Notes: generated from the sequence alone by a model not told the origin. A stretch of DNA of 64,000 nt from Streptomyces sennicomposti (GCF_019890635.1 NZ_JAIOAB010000007.1:62001-126000), one strand, 5' to 3'. Positions 1-9,006 are shown, counted from the stretch's first letter. Program-made: numbers and translations.

Positions 1-2
1 GC

Positions 3-761
3 GAGGACCTGGCCGCGGCGGCCCGCCGCATCGAGCGCGACCAGCTCACCCCGATGTACAACCGCCTCGCCGACAGCGTCCGTTCGGCCGATCCGGACGC
101 CTGGCTGTTCGTGGAGCCCACCCCGATCGTGGGCGAGGGCGTCCCGACCGGCCTCGGGCGGATCGACGACCCCAGGGTGGTGTACGCGCCGCACTTCTAC
201 AACACCGCCATGGAGGCGGGCGCGGACTACGATCCGGCGTCCGGCTGGATCGAGGCGTACGAGGCGGCCGTCACCCGGTACCCCGCGCAGTACGGGGTGC
301 CGGTCGTGGTCGGCGAGTGGGGGCCGCTGAACAGCGCCCTGCCGCACATGAACCGCTTCTACCGCGAGGCGATGGCCTCCCTGGGCCGCTACAGCTCGGG
401 CTGGGCGGGCTATGTGTGGTGCCGCGGCGGCGGGTACTGCGCGCTGGACGCCGCCGGGAACTTCCGTCCGAACAAGGAACTGACCGCCGAGCCGTACGCC
501 GAGGCGGTGGCGGGTACGGTGCGCTCCGCCGCGTACGACGCCACCAGCGGCGTGTACCGGCTGACGTACACCGCGGCGCGGCGCGGATCACGGGTGACCG
601 AGCTGTCCCTGCCGCCCGGGCGGTGGCGGATCACGGTGCGCGGGAAGGCGACGGTGCGGCGCGACCCGGCGGGCCGGGCGCGTGTCCTGGCCGCCTCGGG
701 CGGCCGGGTCTCGGTCACCGTCGTGCGCGGGACGGCGGACGGCGGGCGCGGCGGGTCGTGA
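3..761 (+). CDS. GH5-type glycoside hydrolase (endoglycoceramidase/cellulase-like), C-terminal part
   Basis: The frame is open from the window's first bases, so the N-terminus lies outside. The visible part holds the second half of a (beta/alpha)8 barrel of clan GH-A: a YAPHFY strand and a VVGEWG strand whose Glu is expected to be the catalytic nucleophile. About 80 residues follow that look like the small beta-sandwich seen after the barrel in endoglycoceramidase-like GH5 enzymes. It probably cleaves a beta-glycosidic bond outside the cell, but the signal peptide and acid/base residue are not in view. Substrate cannot be assigned. The internal ATG at 54 is not believed to be the true start. 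Confidence 0.8.
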   Translation, partial: EDLAAAARRIERDQLTPMYNRLADSVRSADPDAWLFVEPTPIVGEGVPTGLGRIDDPRVVYAPHFYNTAMEAGADYDPASGWIEAYEAAVTRYPAQYGVPVVVGEWGPLNSALPHMNRFYREAMASLGRYSSGWAGYVWCRGGGYCALDAAGNFRPNKELTAEPYAEAVAGTVRSAAYDATSGVYRLTYTAARRGSRVTELSLPPGRWRITVRGKATVRRDPAGRARVLAASGGRVSVTVVRGTADGGRGGS

Positions 762-937
762 CCGTGCCCGTGACCGCGAGCGGCTGGTCGTGACGGCGGT
801 CGGCCCCGCCCGTCGTGGCGGTGGTCGCGCCCCCGTCGCGACCGCGACCGAGCGTGGCGGGGCCGCGCGCGGCGCCGGGCACGGCCCCGCCGCCCGGCTC
901 GGCACTCGTCGTCCGGCCCGGCTCCCGTCCGTCCGGC

Positions 938-2029
938 TCAGCTCTCGTCGTCCGTGTAGTCCCCCTCGTCGAGCGCCCCGCCCATGATGCCGCCGAAGAA
1001 GCCCTCCATCAGCTCGTCCATGCGGACCTCGGTGGCTCCGGCGGGCGCCGTGGTCCTGGTGCCCTTGACGGTGTGCAGCACCAGGGCGAGCTTCTTGCCC
1101 TTCACCTTCTCCGTCAGCGGCGCGAGGTCCACGGACACATCGCTCAGGGCGCCGTTCTTCAGCGTGAAGTCGGCCGTGACCTTCTTGTTCGGGGCGTCCT
1201 TGAGGTCGTCGTCCGTGGGCAGTCCGCCTCCGGAGGGCAGCTGCCGGGTCAACGGCCGGATCTCGTCGAGGAGTTCGGACAGCAGGGTGCGGAAGGGCGC
1301 GGTGGCCGTGACGTGCTCGGTGCCGTCCGAGCCGCCGGCCGACTTGAACTCGACCTCCTTGACGACGACCCGCCGCAGGTCCTTCATCAGCTTCTTCTGC
1401 GCCTGCGGGTCGAGCGAGGGGCTCGCCGTGGGCTTGCCGCTCGCGGCGGACTCGCCGTCCCCGTCGTCCTCCCCCCGGGCCATCTCCTCGCCGGTCTTGC
1501 GCAGATCCGCGGCGGAGACCTTGATCCAGTCACCGGCGAACAGCTTCTTGAGCGCCCCGGCCTGCGCGGGCAGTTGGTCGGCGCCGGGCATCGGGGCACC
1601 CGACAGCTGCGTGAACGAGTCCATGTTCACGCGGATGTAGGCGTCGTCGCCGATGAGCCGGTACTCGAACAAGTCGCCCTTGGGGCCGCTGAACTTCAGG
1701 GCCATGGCGCTGAAGTCCTTGTCGCCGGAGTCCTGGAGGGGCTTCTTCGACTCCACGGAGACGGAGATCCGGGCGCCGCTGAGCAACTCGGCGGCCTCGT
1801 CGGGCATCTTGTCCTCGGGCTTGGCCTCGGCGTCGAGCGCCTTCAGGGTCGCCGCGTCGGTGTCCAGGCCGAGTTCGAAGGTGAGCGAGCGCTGCTCGCC
1901 GAGCTTGTCGACGGCGCGGTCGAGCTTCTGACCGGCGGTCAGGTTCTCCACGGTGCCGCAGGCGGCGGTACCGGCGAGGACCGCCGTGGCGACGGCGGTG
2001 GCGGCCAGGGTGTTGCGTATGGCGGAAAT
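938..2029 (-). CDS. LppX/LprG-like lipoprotein with apparent ATT start
   Basis: Secreted lipoprotein of about 363 residues. Reading upstream of the only in-frame GTG (1951) gives an unbroken lipoprotein signal: a short basic start (SAIRN), a hydrophobic stretch and a lipobox-like ending GTAAC, where the Cys would be lipidated. No ATG, GTG or TTG lies at the head of this peptide. An ATT at 2029 does, six bases after AGGAG. Starting at 1951 would remove the signal peptide and the Cys. The mature part alternates beta-strand-like segments with an acidic linker, as in actinobacterial outer-leaflet lipoproteins thought to carry lipids. The ligand is unknown. The gene stands alone on its strand. Confidence 0.75.
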   Translation of the reverse strand: MSAIRNTLAATAVATAVLAGTAACGTVENLTAGQKLDRAVDKLGEQRSLTFELGLDTDAATLKALDAEAKPEDKMPDEAAELLSGARISVSVESKKPLQDSGDKDFSAMALKFSGPKGDLFEYRLIGDDAYIRVNMDSFTQLSGAPMPGADQLPAQAGALKKLFAGDWIKVSAADLRKTGEEMARGEDDGDGESAASGKPTASPSLDPQAQKKLMKDLRRVVVKEVEFKSAGGSDGTEHVTATAPFRTLLSELLDEIRPLTRQLPSGGGLPTDDDLKDAPNKKVTADFTLKNGALSDVSVDLAPLTEKVKGKKLALVLHTVKGTRTTAPAGATEVRMDELMEGFFGGIMGGALDEGDYTDDES

Positions 2030-2035
2030 GACGTT

Positions 2036-2040
2036 CTCCT
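2036..2040 (-). promoter_or_regulatory. Ribosome binding site that selects the ATT start
   Basis: On the minus strand AGGAG is followed by six bases and then ATT at 2029. No other in-frame start candidate is correctly spaced from it, so it decides the start of the lipoprotein gene. Confidence 0.6.
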
Positions 2041-2107
2041 CTGAGGCACGACCAAGATCCTGGTCGGAGAGGAGACCGATCAGGTCCGCGAATGGTTGTA
2101 CGCGGGT

Positions 2108-2322
2108 TCACGCGCGGCGACCGGTCCGCTGTGGTACCTGTCCGGGAGCCTCCCGGCCGGGGGTGTGTGGCGTCGCGGCCCGGAGGGCGGGGATCAGGTC
2201 CGCGGCCCGTTCGAGCTGGTCGCTCTGGGTGCGCAGGTCCAGGGCGGCGAGACGGACGACGAGGTGCCGGGCGCCGGCGGCCGCGTACCGTGCCAGGCGT
2301 TCCCGCACCTGCCCGGCGGAGC
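2108..2322 (-). pseudogene. C-terminal fragment of a luciferase-like (LLM/F420-type) monooxygenase
   Basis: In one minus-strand frame the end of a luciferase-like monooxygenase is readable: QVRERLARYAAAGARHL, then LAALD and DQLERAADLIPALR, the usual last helix pair of this family. There is no start and no N-terminal barrel. The fragment joins the MFS fragment in a different frame near 2320-2325, so neither protein can be made. It looks like the scar of a deletion that removed the 3' end of a transporter gene and the 5' end of an oxidoreductase gene. Confidence 0.65.
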
Positions 2323-2628
2323 CACCACGACGCCCGCGCAGAACACCCGCCGGTCGCCCAGCCGGTGGCCGAGCGCGCCGCCCGTCATCAGGAACCCGGC
2401 GAACGCCAGGGTGTACCCGTCGGTGATCCACTGGTTGCCGGTGGCGGAGACGGCCGGGTCGCGGCCGATCGCCGGGGCGGCCACGTTGGTGATCGTGACG
2501 TCCAGGATCACCATGAAGTACCCGGCGCACACCGCGAGGAGCGGCGCCGGGGACCGCGGACCGCGCTTCCCGGCCGGCTCGGCGGAGGGCGCCGGCCCGT
2601 CGGCGCCGCCCGGCTCCGTGAACGCCAC
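2323..2628 (-). pseudogene. N-terminal fragment of a DHA2-type MFS drug transporter
   Basis: It begins with a normal GTG at 2628 preceded by GGAGG. About 100 residues follow that match the first two transmembrane helices of 14-TM (DHA2) drug/proton antiporters, with FMVILDVTITNVAAPAI and ITDGYTLAFAGFLMTGGALG as landmarks. Similarity stops after GVVV near 2323, where the DNA enters the monooxygenase fragment out of frame; the frame then runs to a stop at 2194. Only two of the expected fourteen helices remain, so the product cannot transport. Confidence 0.7.
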
Positions 2629-2746
2629 GACCCGGCCTCCCTCCGCCCGCGGGCGGACTGCGCAGCAGTCGGCGGCAGCCTCACACGTATGTCGTATCGG
2701 GGGCGGTCCGGGCGGCCGGTCCGGCTCCGCCGCGCCCGGGTTCCGC

Positions 2747-2770
2747 CGTCCGGGCGTCCGGGCGTCCGGG
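2747..2770. repeat. 8-bp tandem repeat, 3 copies
   Basis: CGTCCGGG is repeated three times without a break at the start of a larger low-complexity block. Confidence 0.85.
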
Positions 2771-2838
2771 TGTGCCAGGGGTGCGGGCGTGCCAGGGGCG
2801 CGGGTGCGCCAGGGGCGCGGGTGCGCCAGGGGCGCGGC
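2771..2838. repeat. 17-bp tandem repeat, 4 copies
   Basis: Four consecutive 17-bp units starting at 2771, 2788, 2805 and 2822, consensus TGCGCCAGGGGCGCGGG, with one to three differences per copy. Non-coding as far as can be seen. Confidence 0.85.
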
Positions 2839-3161
2839 GTGCGCCGGGTGGCCACGCGGGCAGAGATGCCGGGCTCGCCAGGGTGCCGCGCGGGCCGAGC
2901 CGCCCCCTCCGCTGGGGTGACACGCGGGCCAAGGCACCAGGCCCGCCAGGGTCCACCCGGGCCAAGCCGCCCCGTCCGCCGAGGCGGCACGCGGGACGAG
3001 GCGCCAGGCCCGCCAGGGTCCGCCCAGGCCAAGCCGCCCCGTCCGCCGAGGCGGCACGCGGGACGAGGCGCCAGGCCCGCCAGGGTCCGCCCAGGCCAAG
3101 CCGCCCCGTGCGCTGGGGTGGCACGCGGGCCGAGGCGCCGGGCTCGCCGAGCCGCCGCCGT
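2827..3161. repeat. 67-bp tandem repeat, 4 good copies plus a degenerate fifth
   Basis: Units start at 2894, 2961, 3028 and 3095, with a diverged copy from 2827. The copies from 2961 and 3028 are almost identical. Because 67 is not a multiple of three, the array cannot encode a repeated peptide. It fills the gap between the chimeric pseudogene and the end of the FUSC gene. Confidence 0.85.
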
Positions 3162-3166
3162 CCCGC

Positions 3167-5539
3167 CTACCGGCGGTCCCGCGGCCCCGGCGCGCCGTCG
3201 CCCCCGTGCCCGGTGCCGGCGATGCGGGTGAGGTCGGTCATCAGGGAGGCGAGCCAGGACGCCGTCGCGTAGTAGCGGCGGGGCGCGCCGGGCGGCTGGG
3301 CGGTGAAGTCCGCGAGGGAGGGGTCGATCAGGGGCACCGGCGCGGCCGGGGTGTCGCCGCCGGGGTCCAGGGCCGCGGAGACCTGGAGCATCCGCCCGGC
3401 CACGCGGTCCCCCAGGGCGCCGAGCGATCCGGCCGCCGCCGGGCCGAGTCCCGTCCCGGGCGGCTCCAGGAGTCGGGCGGAGCCCCAGAGGGTGTGGTGC
3501 GCGGCCATCAGCGCCGCCTGCCAGTCCACCGCGGGTCTGGCCGGCCGGCCCCGGCCGCCGCCGAAGGCCGCCGGTTCGCTCTGGTACTGGGCGTACGCGG
3601 ACTCGGCGAGGACCAGCTCATGGTGCAGCGAACGGTGGCCGGGCGCGGCCGGTGGCGCTGCCGCGGTCGTGCCGCCGGCCACCGAGGCGCTGGTCGCCAC
3701 CACGATCTCGGCGGCGCGGCGCATGAGTTCGGCGGTGACGCGGCGCAGCTCGTCGTGTGCGCCGCGGGGCCAGGCCAGCAGGCCGATGACCGCGCCGATC
3801 GCGCTGCCGACCAGCACGTCCAGCAGCCGGACCTCGGCCAGCCGCCAGGTCGTCGGCGCGAGCTGCGCGAACACCAGGGCCACGAGCAGCGTGAACATGC
3901 CCTGAGCCCAGCCGACGCCCTTGACCGGCCCCACGGTGAAGGCGATCAGCATCACCGCCGGGAGCACGGCGGCGTAGACGACCGTATGGGCGCCCACCAG
4001 GGCGAGGAGTCCCGCGGTCACCAGCGCTCCGGCCAGCGTGCCCGTCAGGGCGCGGCGGATGGTGCTGCGCGTCTCGTCCAGGGTGGTCCGGGTGAGGGTG
4101 AGGGCGGCCAGGGTCGCCCAGAATCCGTGCGGGAGGGTGTCCACCCCGGCCACGAGGCGCGCGGCGGTGAGGGCCAGGGCGAAGCGGACCGCGTTCTGGA
4201 AGAACACCGACCGGCGCCCGGCGTGGCCGTAGGCCCGGTGCCACCACAGGGCCGGGGGCCGGGCCGTGGCGTACCAGAAACGGCTCGTGGCCGCCCCCAG
4301 GGCCCTCTTCCGCCCGCCCACGGCGAGATCGGCCGCCATGGTCATGGCGAGTGCGGCATCGGCGACGTCCAGCACGGCGGCGTGCTCCCGCAGCACGGCG
4401 GGCGGAAAGTCCGGCGCGGACTCGCAATCGGGCGCGGGCTCGGATGCGTCCGCGGACTCGGATGCGTCCGCGGACGGGAGGTGCGGTCCGGACTCGGGTG
4501 CGCCGGCAGGCGGGAGGCCCGGGGCGGTGGACGCGGACGGGTTCGCGGGCTGGTTCGCGGGCGGCGGGGTCGGGTGGGCCGCCGTGAAGGTCGCCAGGCG
4601 GGCGCGTGCGCCGGTGAGGGCGTCGTAGGCCGTCGTGGGCGGCGGGCCCGATCCCAGGCGGCTCGCGGTGGCCGTGGCGAGCGCGGCCACCGTATTCAGC
4701 ACGTCCGTCACGGCGGGCACGGGCGGGCCGCAGGGCGGACCGGTGAGCAGCGCCAGCCGGTTGAGCAGGGCGCGCAGGGCCAGACCGGTCTGGGACAGGG
4801 CCCGGTCGCGCACCCCGGGCCCGGCCGGGCGCTCCGCTTCCGGCACGTTCAGGGAGCGCAGCGTCTGACCGGTCTCCCGCGCCGCCTCGATCTCGGCGTC
4901 GCCCAGGGTGTACGGCGGCGCCGCGAGGAGCGTCGCGCAGCGCGCGGCGCGCCGCGCGGCGGCCGCGGCCCGCTCCCGGTAGGACGGCGGGTCGGGGCCG
5001 GTGAAGAGCAGCGCCTCGGACGCGGCGAGCAGGGCCAGCCCGACGGTCGTCCCGGTCAGGCGCGCGCCGAGGGTCCCGGGGTCGTACGGCGGGAAGGACG
5101 GCAGGATGTACAGGAGTTGCAGACCCGGCGCCGCCCCCGCCCAGCGGGGCCCGCCCACGGCGGAGAAGGCGAGGAGGAAGCCGACGACCAGCATGCCGGC
5201 GACGGCGCTCCAGGTGCGTACGGACAGATACGTGCCGACGGCCACCAGCACCCAGCTCACCGGCAGCAGGCGCACGACGGTCCGGGCCCGCTGCCGCCCG
5301 GTGCCGGGGATCTTGGACAGTCCGCCCAGCGCGATGGCGGCGAAGAGGGCGTAGGTGGCCGTGACGGGGCGGTCGAGGCCGTAGCGGAAGAGGTAGAAGA
5401 CGCTTGCGACGACCAGGGTGATGCGGACCGCGTCGCGCCCGGGGGCTGCGTAGTCCCGGGGGAACCGACCGGCTGGGAGCCCGAACACCCCTCCAGGATC
5501 ACCCCGGGAGCCGCTCCCCGCCTTCGAGAAGTGGATCAC
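3167..5539 (-). CDS. FUSC family membrane protein
   Basis: Inner-membrane protein of 790 residues of the fusaric-acid-resistance/aromatic-acid-exporter superfamily. It has two membrane blocks: a cluster of hydrophobic helices in residues ~30-180, and a second (FUSC_2-like) block around residues 430-580 beginning at FFQNAVRFALALTAARL. Between them lies a long Pro/Ala/Ser-rich segment with SADASE repeats, and the C-terminus is soluble. The GTG at 5539 overlaps the stop of the upstream PAP2 gene as GTGA, which fixes the start and indicates translational coupling. An efflux or membrane-stability role is inferred from the family; no substrate can be named. Confidence 0.8.
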   Translation of the reverse strand: MIHFSKAGSGSRGDPGGVFGLPAGRFPRDYAAPGRDAVRITLVVASVFYLFRYGLDRPVTATYALFAAIALGGLSKIPGTGRQRARTVVRLLPVSWVLVAVGTYLSVRTWSAVAGMLVVGFLLAFSAVGGPRWAGAAPGLQLLYILPSFPPYDPGTLGARLTGTTVGLALLAASEALLFTGPDPPSYRERAAAAARRAARCATLLAAPPYTLGDAEIEAARETGQTLRSLNVPEAERPAGPGVRDRALSQTGLALRALLNRLALLTGPPCGPPVPAVTDVLNTVAALATATASRLGSGPPPTTAYDALTGARARLATFTAAHPTPPPANQPANPSASTAPGLPPAGAPESGPHLPSADASESADASEPAPDCESAPDFPPAVLREHAAVLDVADAALAMTMAADLAVGGRKRALGAATSRFWYATARPPALWWHRAYGHAGRRSVFFQNAVRFALALTAARLVAGVDTLPHGFWATLAALTLTRTTLDETRSTIRRALTGTLAGALVTAGLLALVGAHTVVYAAVLPAVMLIAFTVGPVKGVGWAQGMFTLLVALVFAQLAPTTWRLAEVRLLDVLVGSAIGAVIGLLAWPRGAHDELRRVTAELMRRAAEIVVATSASVAGGTTAAAPPAAPGHRSLHHELVLAESAYAQYQSEPAAFGGGRGRPARPAVDWQAALMAAHHTLWGSARLLEPPGTGLGPAAAGSLGALGDRVAGRMLQVSAALDPGGDTPAAPVPLIDPSLADFTAQPPGAPRRYYATASWLASLMTDLTRIAGTGHGGDGAPGPRDRR

Positions 5540-6810
5540 CGGGGGCCGGGGCGAGGTCTCTCGCGGCACGGGCCGGCGGTCCGCCGGGGCGCCCGAGGTC
5601 CCGGGGTGACCGGGCCGATGGTCCGTCGGCGGTCCCGGGTCCGGCGTCGCCCGGTCCGTGACCGGCGCGGCGGCGGCACCGCCCGGTGCGCCGCGTCCCA
5701 CGCCCTGTTGACGCGCGGCGCGCACGCCCGCGCGAGCACGGCCACCGCCGCCCCGGCGACCAGGTCCGTCACGTAGTGCCACCGCAGGTACAGCGTGGAC
5801 GCCGGGATGACGACCAGCAGAGGGGAGGTCAGCCAGAACAGCCCGCGGCAGTCCCGCCAGGCGAAGAGGGCGATCAGGACGATGGTCGCGACGTGCAGGC
5901 TCGGGAAGGCGTCGACGCCGGTGCTGTGGTCCAGGTAGTAGCGCCTGATCCCGAGGACGTCGCCCAGCGGGACGGTGAACCGGCCGGCCAGCCCGCGCCA
6001 CGGGCCGACCGCGGGCAGCGAGAAGTACCCGGCGTAGCCCAGGCACTGGACGATCACCAGCCCCAGCAGCAGATCCGACCACTCGCGGTCCCGTCCGCGC
6101 ACCCACAGGAACCCGCCCAGCGCGAGCAGCGGCGCCCACTCGCAGGCGTACGCCAGCGCCATCACGGCCGTCGTGACCGGATCGACCAGGCGGTCGAGCA
6201 CGGGCACCGGGTCGTGGCCGGCGAACAGCCACCGGTCGGCCGCCGCCAGCAGGTGGTCGCAGTGCCCCGGATGCACCAGGGGCACCGCCCAGCGCAGGCT
6301 CGGGTAGACGGCCAGGCAGGACAGCACCGCGATCAGATCGCGGACCCGCCGGCACCGGTGCGGCCGCGGCGCGTGCCACGTCGGCAGCCGGGCCGCCAGG
6401 CCCCACCACACGGCGACCAGCGCCCCGGAGAGGGCGAGCGCGGCGCGGGAGTCCGGGTGCGTCACCGCGGCGGGACGGCTCACGGCGAGCACGGCCACGA
6501 GGGCGACGAACGGCAGCGCGACCGCTTCCTTGGGGTCCAGCAGACGGACGGCGGCGGCGGCCTTGGTACGCCGCCGGACGCCGGTCCCGGGGCGCGGGAG
6601 CCGTTCGACGCCTCGGAGGCGCGGGGTCCCCGCGCCGCCCCGCGAAGGCGCGGCCTGCTCGCCCGTCCGCTCACCGATCCGCGAAGGCCCGGCCCGCTCG
6701 ACCGTCCGCTCATCGGCCCGCTCGCCGGTCCGGCGGTCCGCGGAGCCGTGCCGAAGACCCGCTGTTTCCACGCTGGCTTCCACGCTGGCTCCGTTCTGTG
6801 CGCGTCGCAC
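5536..6810 (-). CDS. PAP2-superfamily phosphatase (Aur1-like), integral membrane
   Basis: Polytopic protein of up to 424 residues. The phosphatase signature is PSLHVATIVL followed by LRWHYVTDLVAG, with the two His residues and the Asp of PAP2 motifs 2 and 3. The expected reaction is hydrolysis of a lipid phosphate or transfer of a phosphoalcohol at the outer face of the membrane. The first ~80 residues are charged, have no hydrophobic character, and the GTG at 6810 has no ribosome binding site, so the real start may lie downstream near the KEAVALPFVALVAVL helix. The gene ends inside the first codon of the FUSC gene. Confidence 0.8.
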   Translation of the reverse strand: MRRAQNGASVEASVETAGLRHGSADRRTGERADERTVERAGPSRIGERTGEQAAPSRGGAGTPRLRGVERLPRPGTGVRRRTKAAAAVRLLDPKEAVALPFVALVAVLAVSRPAAVTHPDSRAALALSGALVAVWWGLAARLPTWHAPRPHRCRRVRDLIAVLSCLAVYPSLRWAVPLVHPGHCDHLLAAADRWLFAGHDPVPVLDRLVDPVTTAVMALAYACEWAPLLALGGFLWVRGRDREWSDLLLGLVIVQCLGYAGYFSLPAVGPWRGLAGRFTVPLGDVLGIRRYYLDHSTGVDAFPSLHVATIVLIALFAWRDCRGLFWLTSPLLVVIPASTLYLRWHYVTDLVAGAAVAVLARACAPRVNRAWDAAHRAVPPPRRSRTGRRRTRDRRRTIGPVTPGPRAPRRTAGPCRERPRPGPR

Positions 6811-7192
6811 GGACGGGTGTCGGAACGAGGGGTGGCGCGGCGGATGCCGAGAACCGGCCGGAACGGCCGGGACCGCTCAGGCCAGGACCCGTCCGGCCAG
6901 GACCGCGAGGCTCACCTCGCCGCGGACGCAGAGCTTATGTCACCGTATGACCGGAGTTGCGGGTGCCGCGCCACGCGGAAGAGCGGCCGAGCGGGGGGCG
7001 CGAACGCGAGACCGCCCGCGCCCGCCCCCCTCAGGCGGGCCGCCCGACGCACCCGCGCCCCCTCGGGCGCACGCCCCCGGCCCGGGCGCACGCCCCTTCC
7101 CCTACGGGCGGCCGCTCACGCCTCTCCCCCTACGGGCCGCCGCGCACGCCCCTCCCGTACGGGTCGCCGCTTCCCTCCCCCACGGGCCGCCC
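6811..7192. other. Intergenic stretch with degenerate C-rich repeats
   Basis: No convincing gene. From about 7101 to 7202 four irregular units of 21-28 bp share a TACGGGCCGCC-like core followed by C-rich sequence, running up to and slightly into the end of the Cache-domain gene. Confidence 0.5.
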
Positions 7193-8059
7193 TCACGCCC
7201 CGCCCACGACCAGCACCAGCGGCACGCCCGCGCACGGCAGCAGCCGCTCCGGGGCCGGTCCGGTGGGCCGCGCGCGTTCCAGTACGGCCGCGAAGTCCGG
7301 TCCCCGGGTGAGGGTTCCCGCCAGGTGCGCCGGATCGGCGGAGGCGGCGACCCGGCCCCGGGCGTTGACCAGGTACGCGGGGGCGGGCAGTCCGCGCAGC
7401 AGGGGCAGTACGGCCGTCTCGAAGTCCCGTAGGTACACGTCGGCCGCGGCCACCCCCGCGAAGCCGCCCGCCGCCGCCACCGGCACGGCGAGCGTCAGGC
7501 TGTACTGGTCGGAGCAGAGGTAGTCGACGTAGGGGCCCGCCACGGCGCGGCGGCCGGTGTCCCGGGGCAGCGCGAACCAGTCCCAGTGCGTGTAGTCCGC
7601 GTACGCGGAGCGGCCCGGGTCGAGGTCGGGCAGCAGTGGCCGGACCTCTCCCGAGGCGGTGCTCTGCCACCACTCCAGCCACGCCGGGACGTCGTCCAGC
7701 AGTCCCGGCGCCGCGATGAAGCCGACGCCCGAGACCGACTCCTGCCGTGCGAGCCGCCGGTGCAGTCCGGGCCGCAGCGCGGCGAGGTCGGCGCTGACGG
7801 GCCGTCGTCCTTCGGCCCGCACCCGGGCCAGCAGCGCCGCCGTGTCGGAGCGGATCTCGGCCACCGTCTCGAACACGGCCTCCAGCACGCGGCCCACCTG
7901 CTCAGCCACCTGCCCGGCCGCCTGCTCGGCCACCTGCCCAGCCACTTGCCCAACCGCCTGTTCCGCCACCGGCTCGGCGGCCGGGGACGCGGGCGGGGAC
8001 GCGGGCGGCGTGCCGGCTGCCGCCGGCGGCGGGGTGACGAGTGCCGGGCTCGGGTCCAT
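7193..8059 (-). CDS. Cache (PDC-like) sensor-domain protein
   Basis: The ATG at 8059 is preceded by GGAGG with five bases between, giving 288 residues. After a Pro/Ala-rich start comes a short V-A-E/G-Q repeat, then one helical stretch (RVLEAVFETVAEIRSDTAALL) and an extracellular-type PAS/Cache fold with WLEWWQS, DYTHWDWF and GPYVDYLCSDQYSLTLAVPV. Such domains bind small ligands (amino acids, amines, carboxylates). No transmembrane helix or output domain is evident. Its position with the GntR gene, next to a polyamine-type ABC operon, suggests ligand sensing for that uptake system; this is inference. The start avoids overlap with the GntR stop. Confidence 0.75.
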   Translation of the reverse strand: MDPSPALVTPPPAAAGTPPASPPASPAAEPVAEQAVGQVAGQVAEQAAGQVAEQVGRVLEAVFETVAEIRSDTAALLARVRAEGRRPVSADLAALRPGLHRRLARQESVSGVGFIAAPGLLDDVPAWLEWWQSTASGEVRPLLPDLDPGRSAYADYTHWDWFALPRDTGRRAVAGPYVDYLCSDQYSLTLAVPVAAAGGFAGVAAADVYLRDFETAVLPLLRGLPAPAYLVNARGRVAASADPAHLAGTLTRGPDFAAVLERARPTGPAPERLLPCAGVPLVLVVGGA

Positions 8060-8103
8060 GGCGCCCTCCAGCGGACGGGGGCCCGGCCGGCCGGGCGCCG
8101 CGG

Positions 8104-9006
8104 CTAGAGGGTCAGCCGCAGGGCGGCGAGCCGTCCCGCCGACTCCTCGACGCACCGCTCGGCCAGCGTTCGGGCCGGTTCAGGGGCCCCATCCTGCACG
8201 GCGCGGACCACGGCGCGGTGCCGGTCCGCGACTTCTTCACGATATGCGTCGTCGCCGAGCACGAGACACAGCAGCGCCCCGACCTCGGTCTGCAGGGCGA
8301 TCTGCGCGCGGGTGAGCCGGGCGGACTGCGCGGCGGCCGCCAGCTCGACATGGAAGCGCCCGTAGACCCGGCCGCGGGCCGCCGCGTCCCCGGCGTCCGC
8401 CAGTTCCTCGGCCGTCCGCCGGAGGCGGCGCAGGTCGTGGGGTTCCGTGCGGTCCGCGGCGAGCCGTGCCGCCGTTCCCGACAGCGCGGCCCAGTGGTCG
8501 CCGAGGTCGCGCAGTTCCGTACTGCTCCAGTCGCGCAGCCGGCCGAGCAGCCGGTCCTCGGCGGGCGGACGGGGCCGGGAGACGAAGCTGCCGCCGCCGC
8601 GGCCCCTGCGGGTGGTGACCAGTCCCTGCTGCCGCAGCGCCATCAGCGCCTCCCGCAGCGTCACCGTGGAGACGCCGAGCCGCCCGGCCAGTTCGCTCTC
8701 CCCGGGCAACTGCTCCCCGTCGGCGAGCAGGCCGAGTTCTATGGCGTCGCCGATCCTGCGGACCACCGTGTCCACCCGCGCCCGGCGCTCCACCGGCGCG
8801 AACACCGCCCCGCGCGCGCCCCCGCGTATGCCGCCCGTGCCGCCCGTGTCCCCCGCGCCCTCCCCTATGCCACCTGTGCCGCCTGTGCCACCTGTGCCGT
8901 TTGTATCGCCCGTACCGCCCGTGTCGCCTGTGCCGTCCGTGCCGCGGCCGCGGTCCATGGCCGCCACGGCCTCGCTCCCGGTGTGTCGTCGTTTCACGGC
9001 CCCCAC
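8104..9006 (-). CDS. FadR-subfamily GntR transcriptional regulator
   Basis: The winged helix is clear: LADGEQLPGESELAGRLGVS, then TLREALMALRQQGLVTTRRGRGGGSFV. An all-helical FCD-type effector domain follows (FHVELAAAAQSARL, YREEVADRHRAVVRAVQDG). The ~45 residues before the HTH are almost pure Gly/Thr/Asp repeats, unusual for the family, so the start is uncertain: GTG at 9006 or ATG at 8958. It is divergent from the ABC transporter operon, with a perfect inverted repeat in the gap, and is probably its ligand-responsive repressor. Confidence 0.85.
   Translation of the reverse strand: MGAVKRRHTGSEAVAAMDRGRGTDGTGDTGGTGDTNGTGGTGGTGGIGEGAGDTGGTGGIRGGARGAVFAPVERRARVDTVVRRIGDAIELGLLADGEQLPGESELAGRLGVSTVTLREALMALRQQGLVTTRRGRGGGSFVSRPRPPAEDRLLGRLRDWSSTELRDLGDHWAALSGTAARLAADRTEPHDLRRLRRTAEELADAGDAAARGRVYGRFHVELAAAAQSARLTRAQIALQTEVGALLCLVLGDDAYREEVADRHRAVVRAVQDGAPEPARTLAERCVEESAGRLAALRLTL

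Noticed and set aside
3206..5776. Long plus-strand frame opposite FUSC/PAP2
   Set aside because: Arg/Gly/Glu-rich wrong-frame composition; the minus strand holds clear transmembrane domains and a GTGA coupling.
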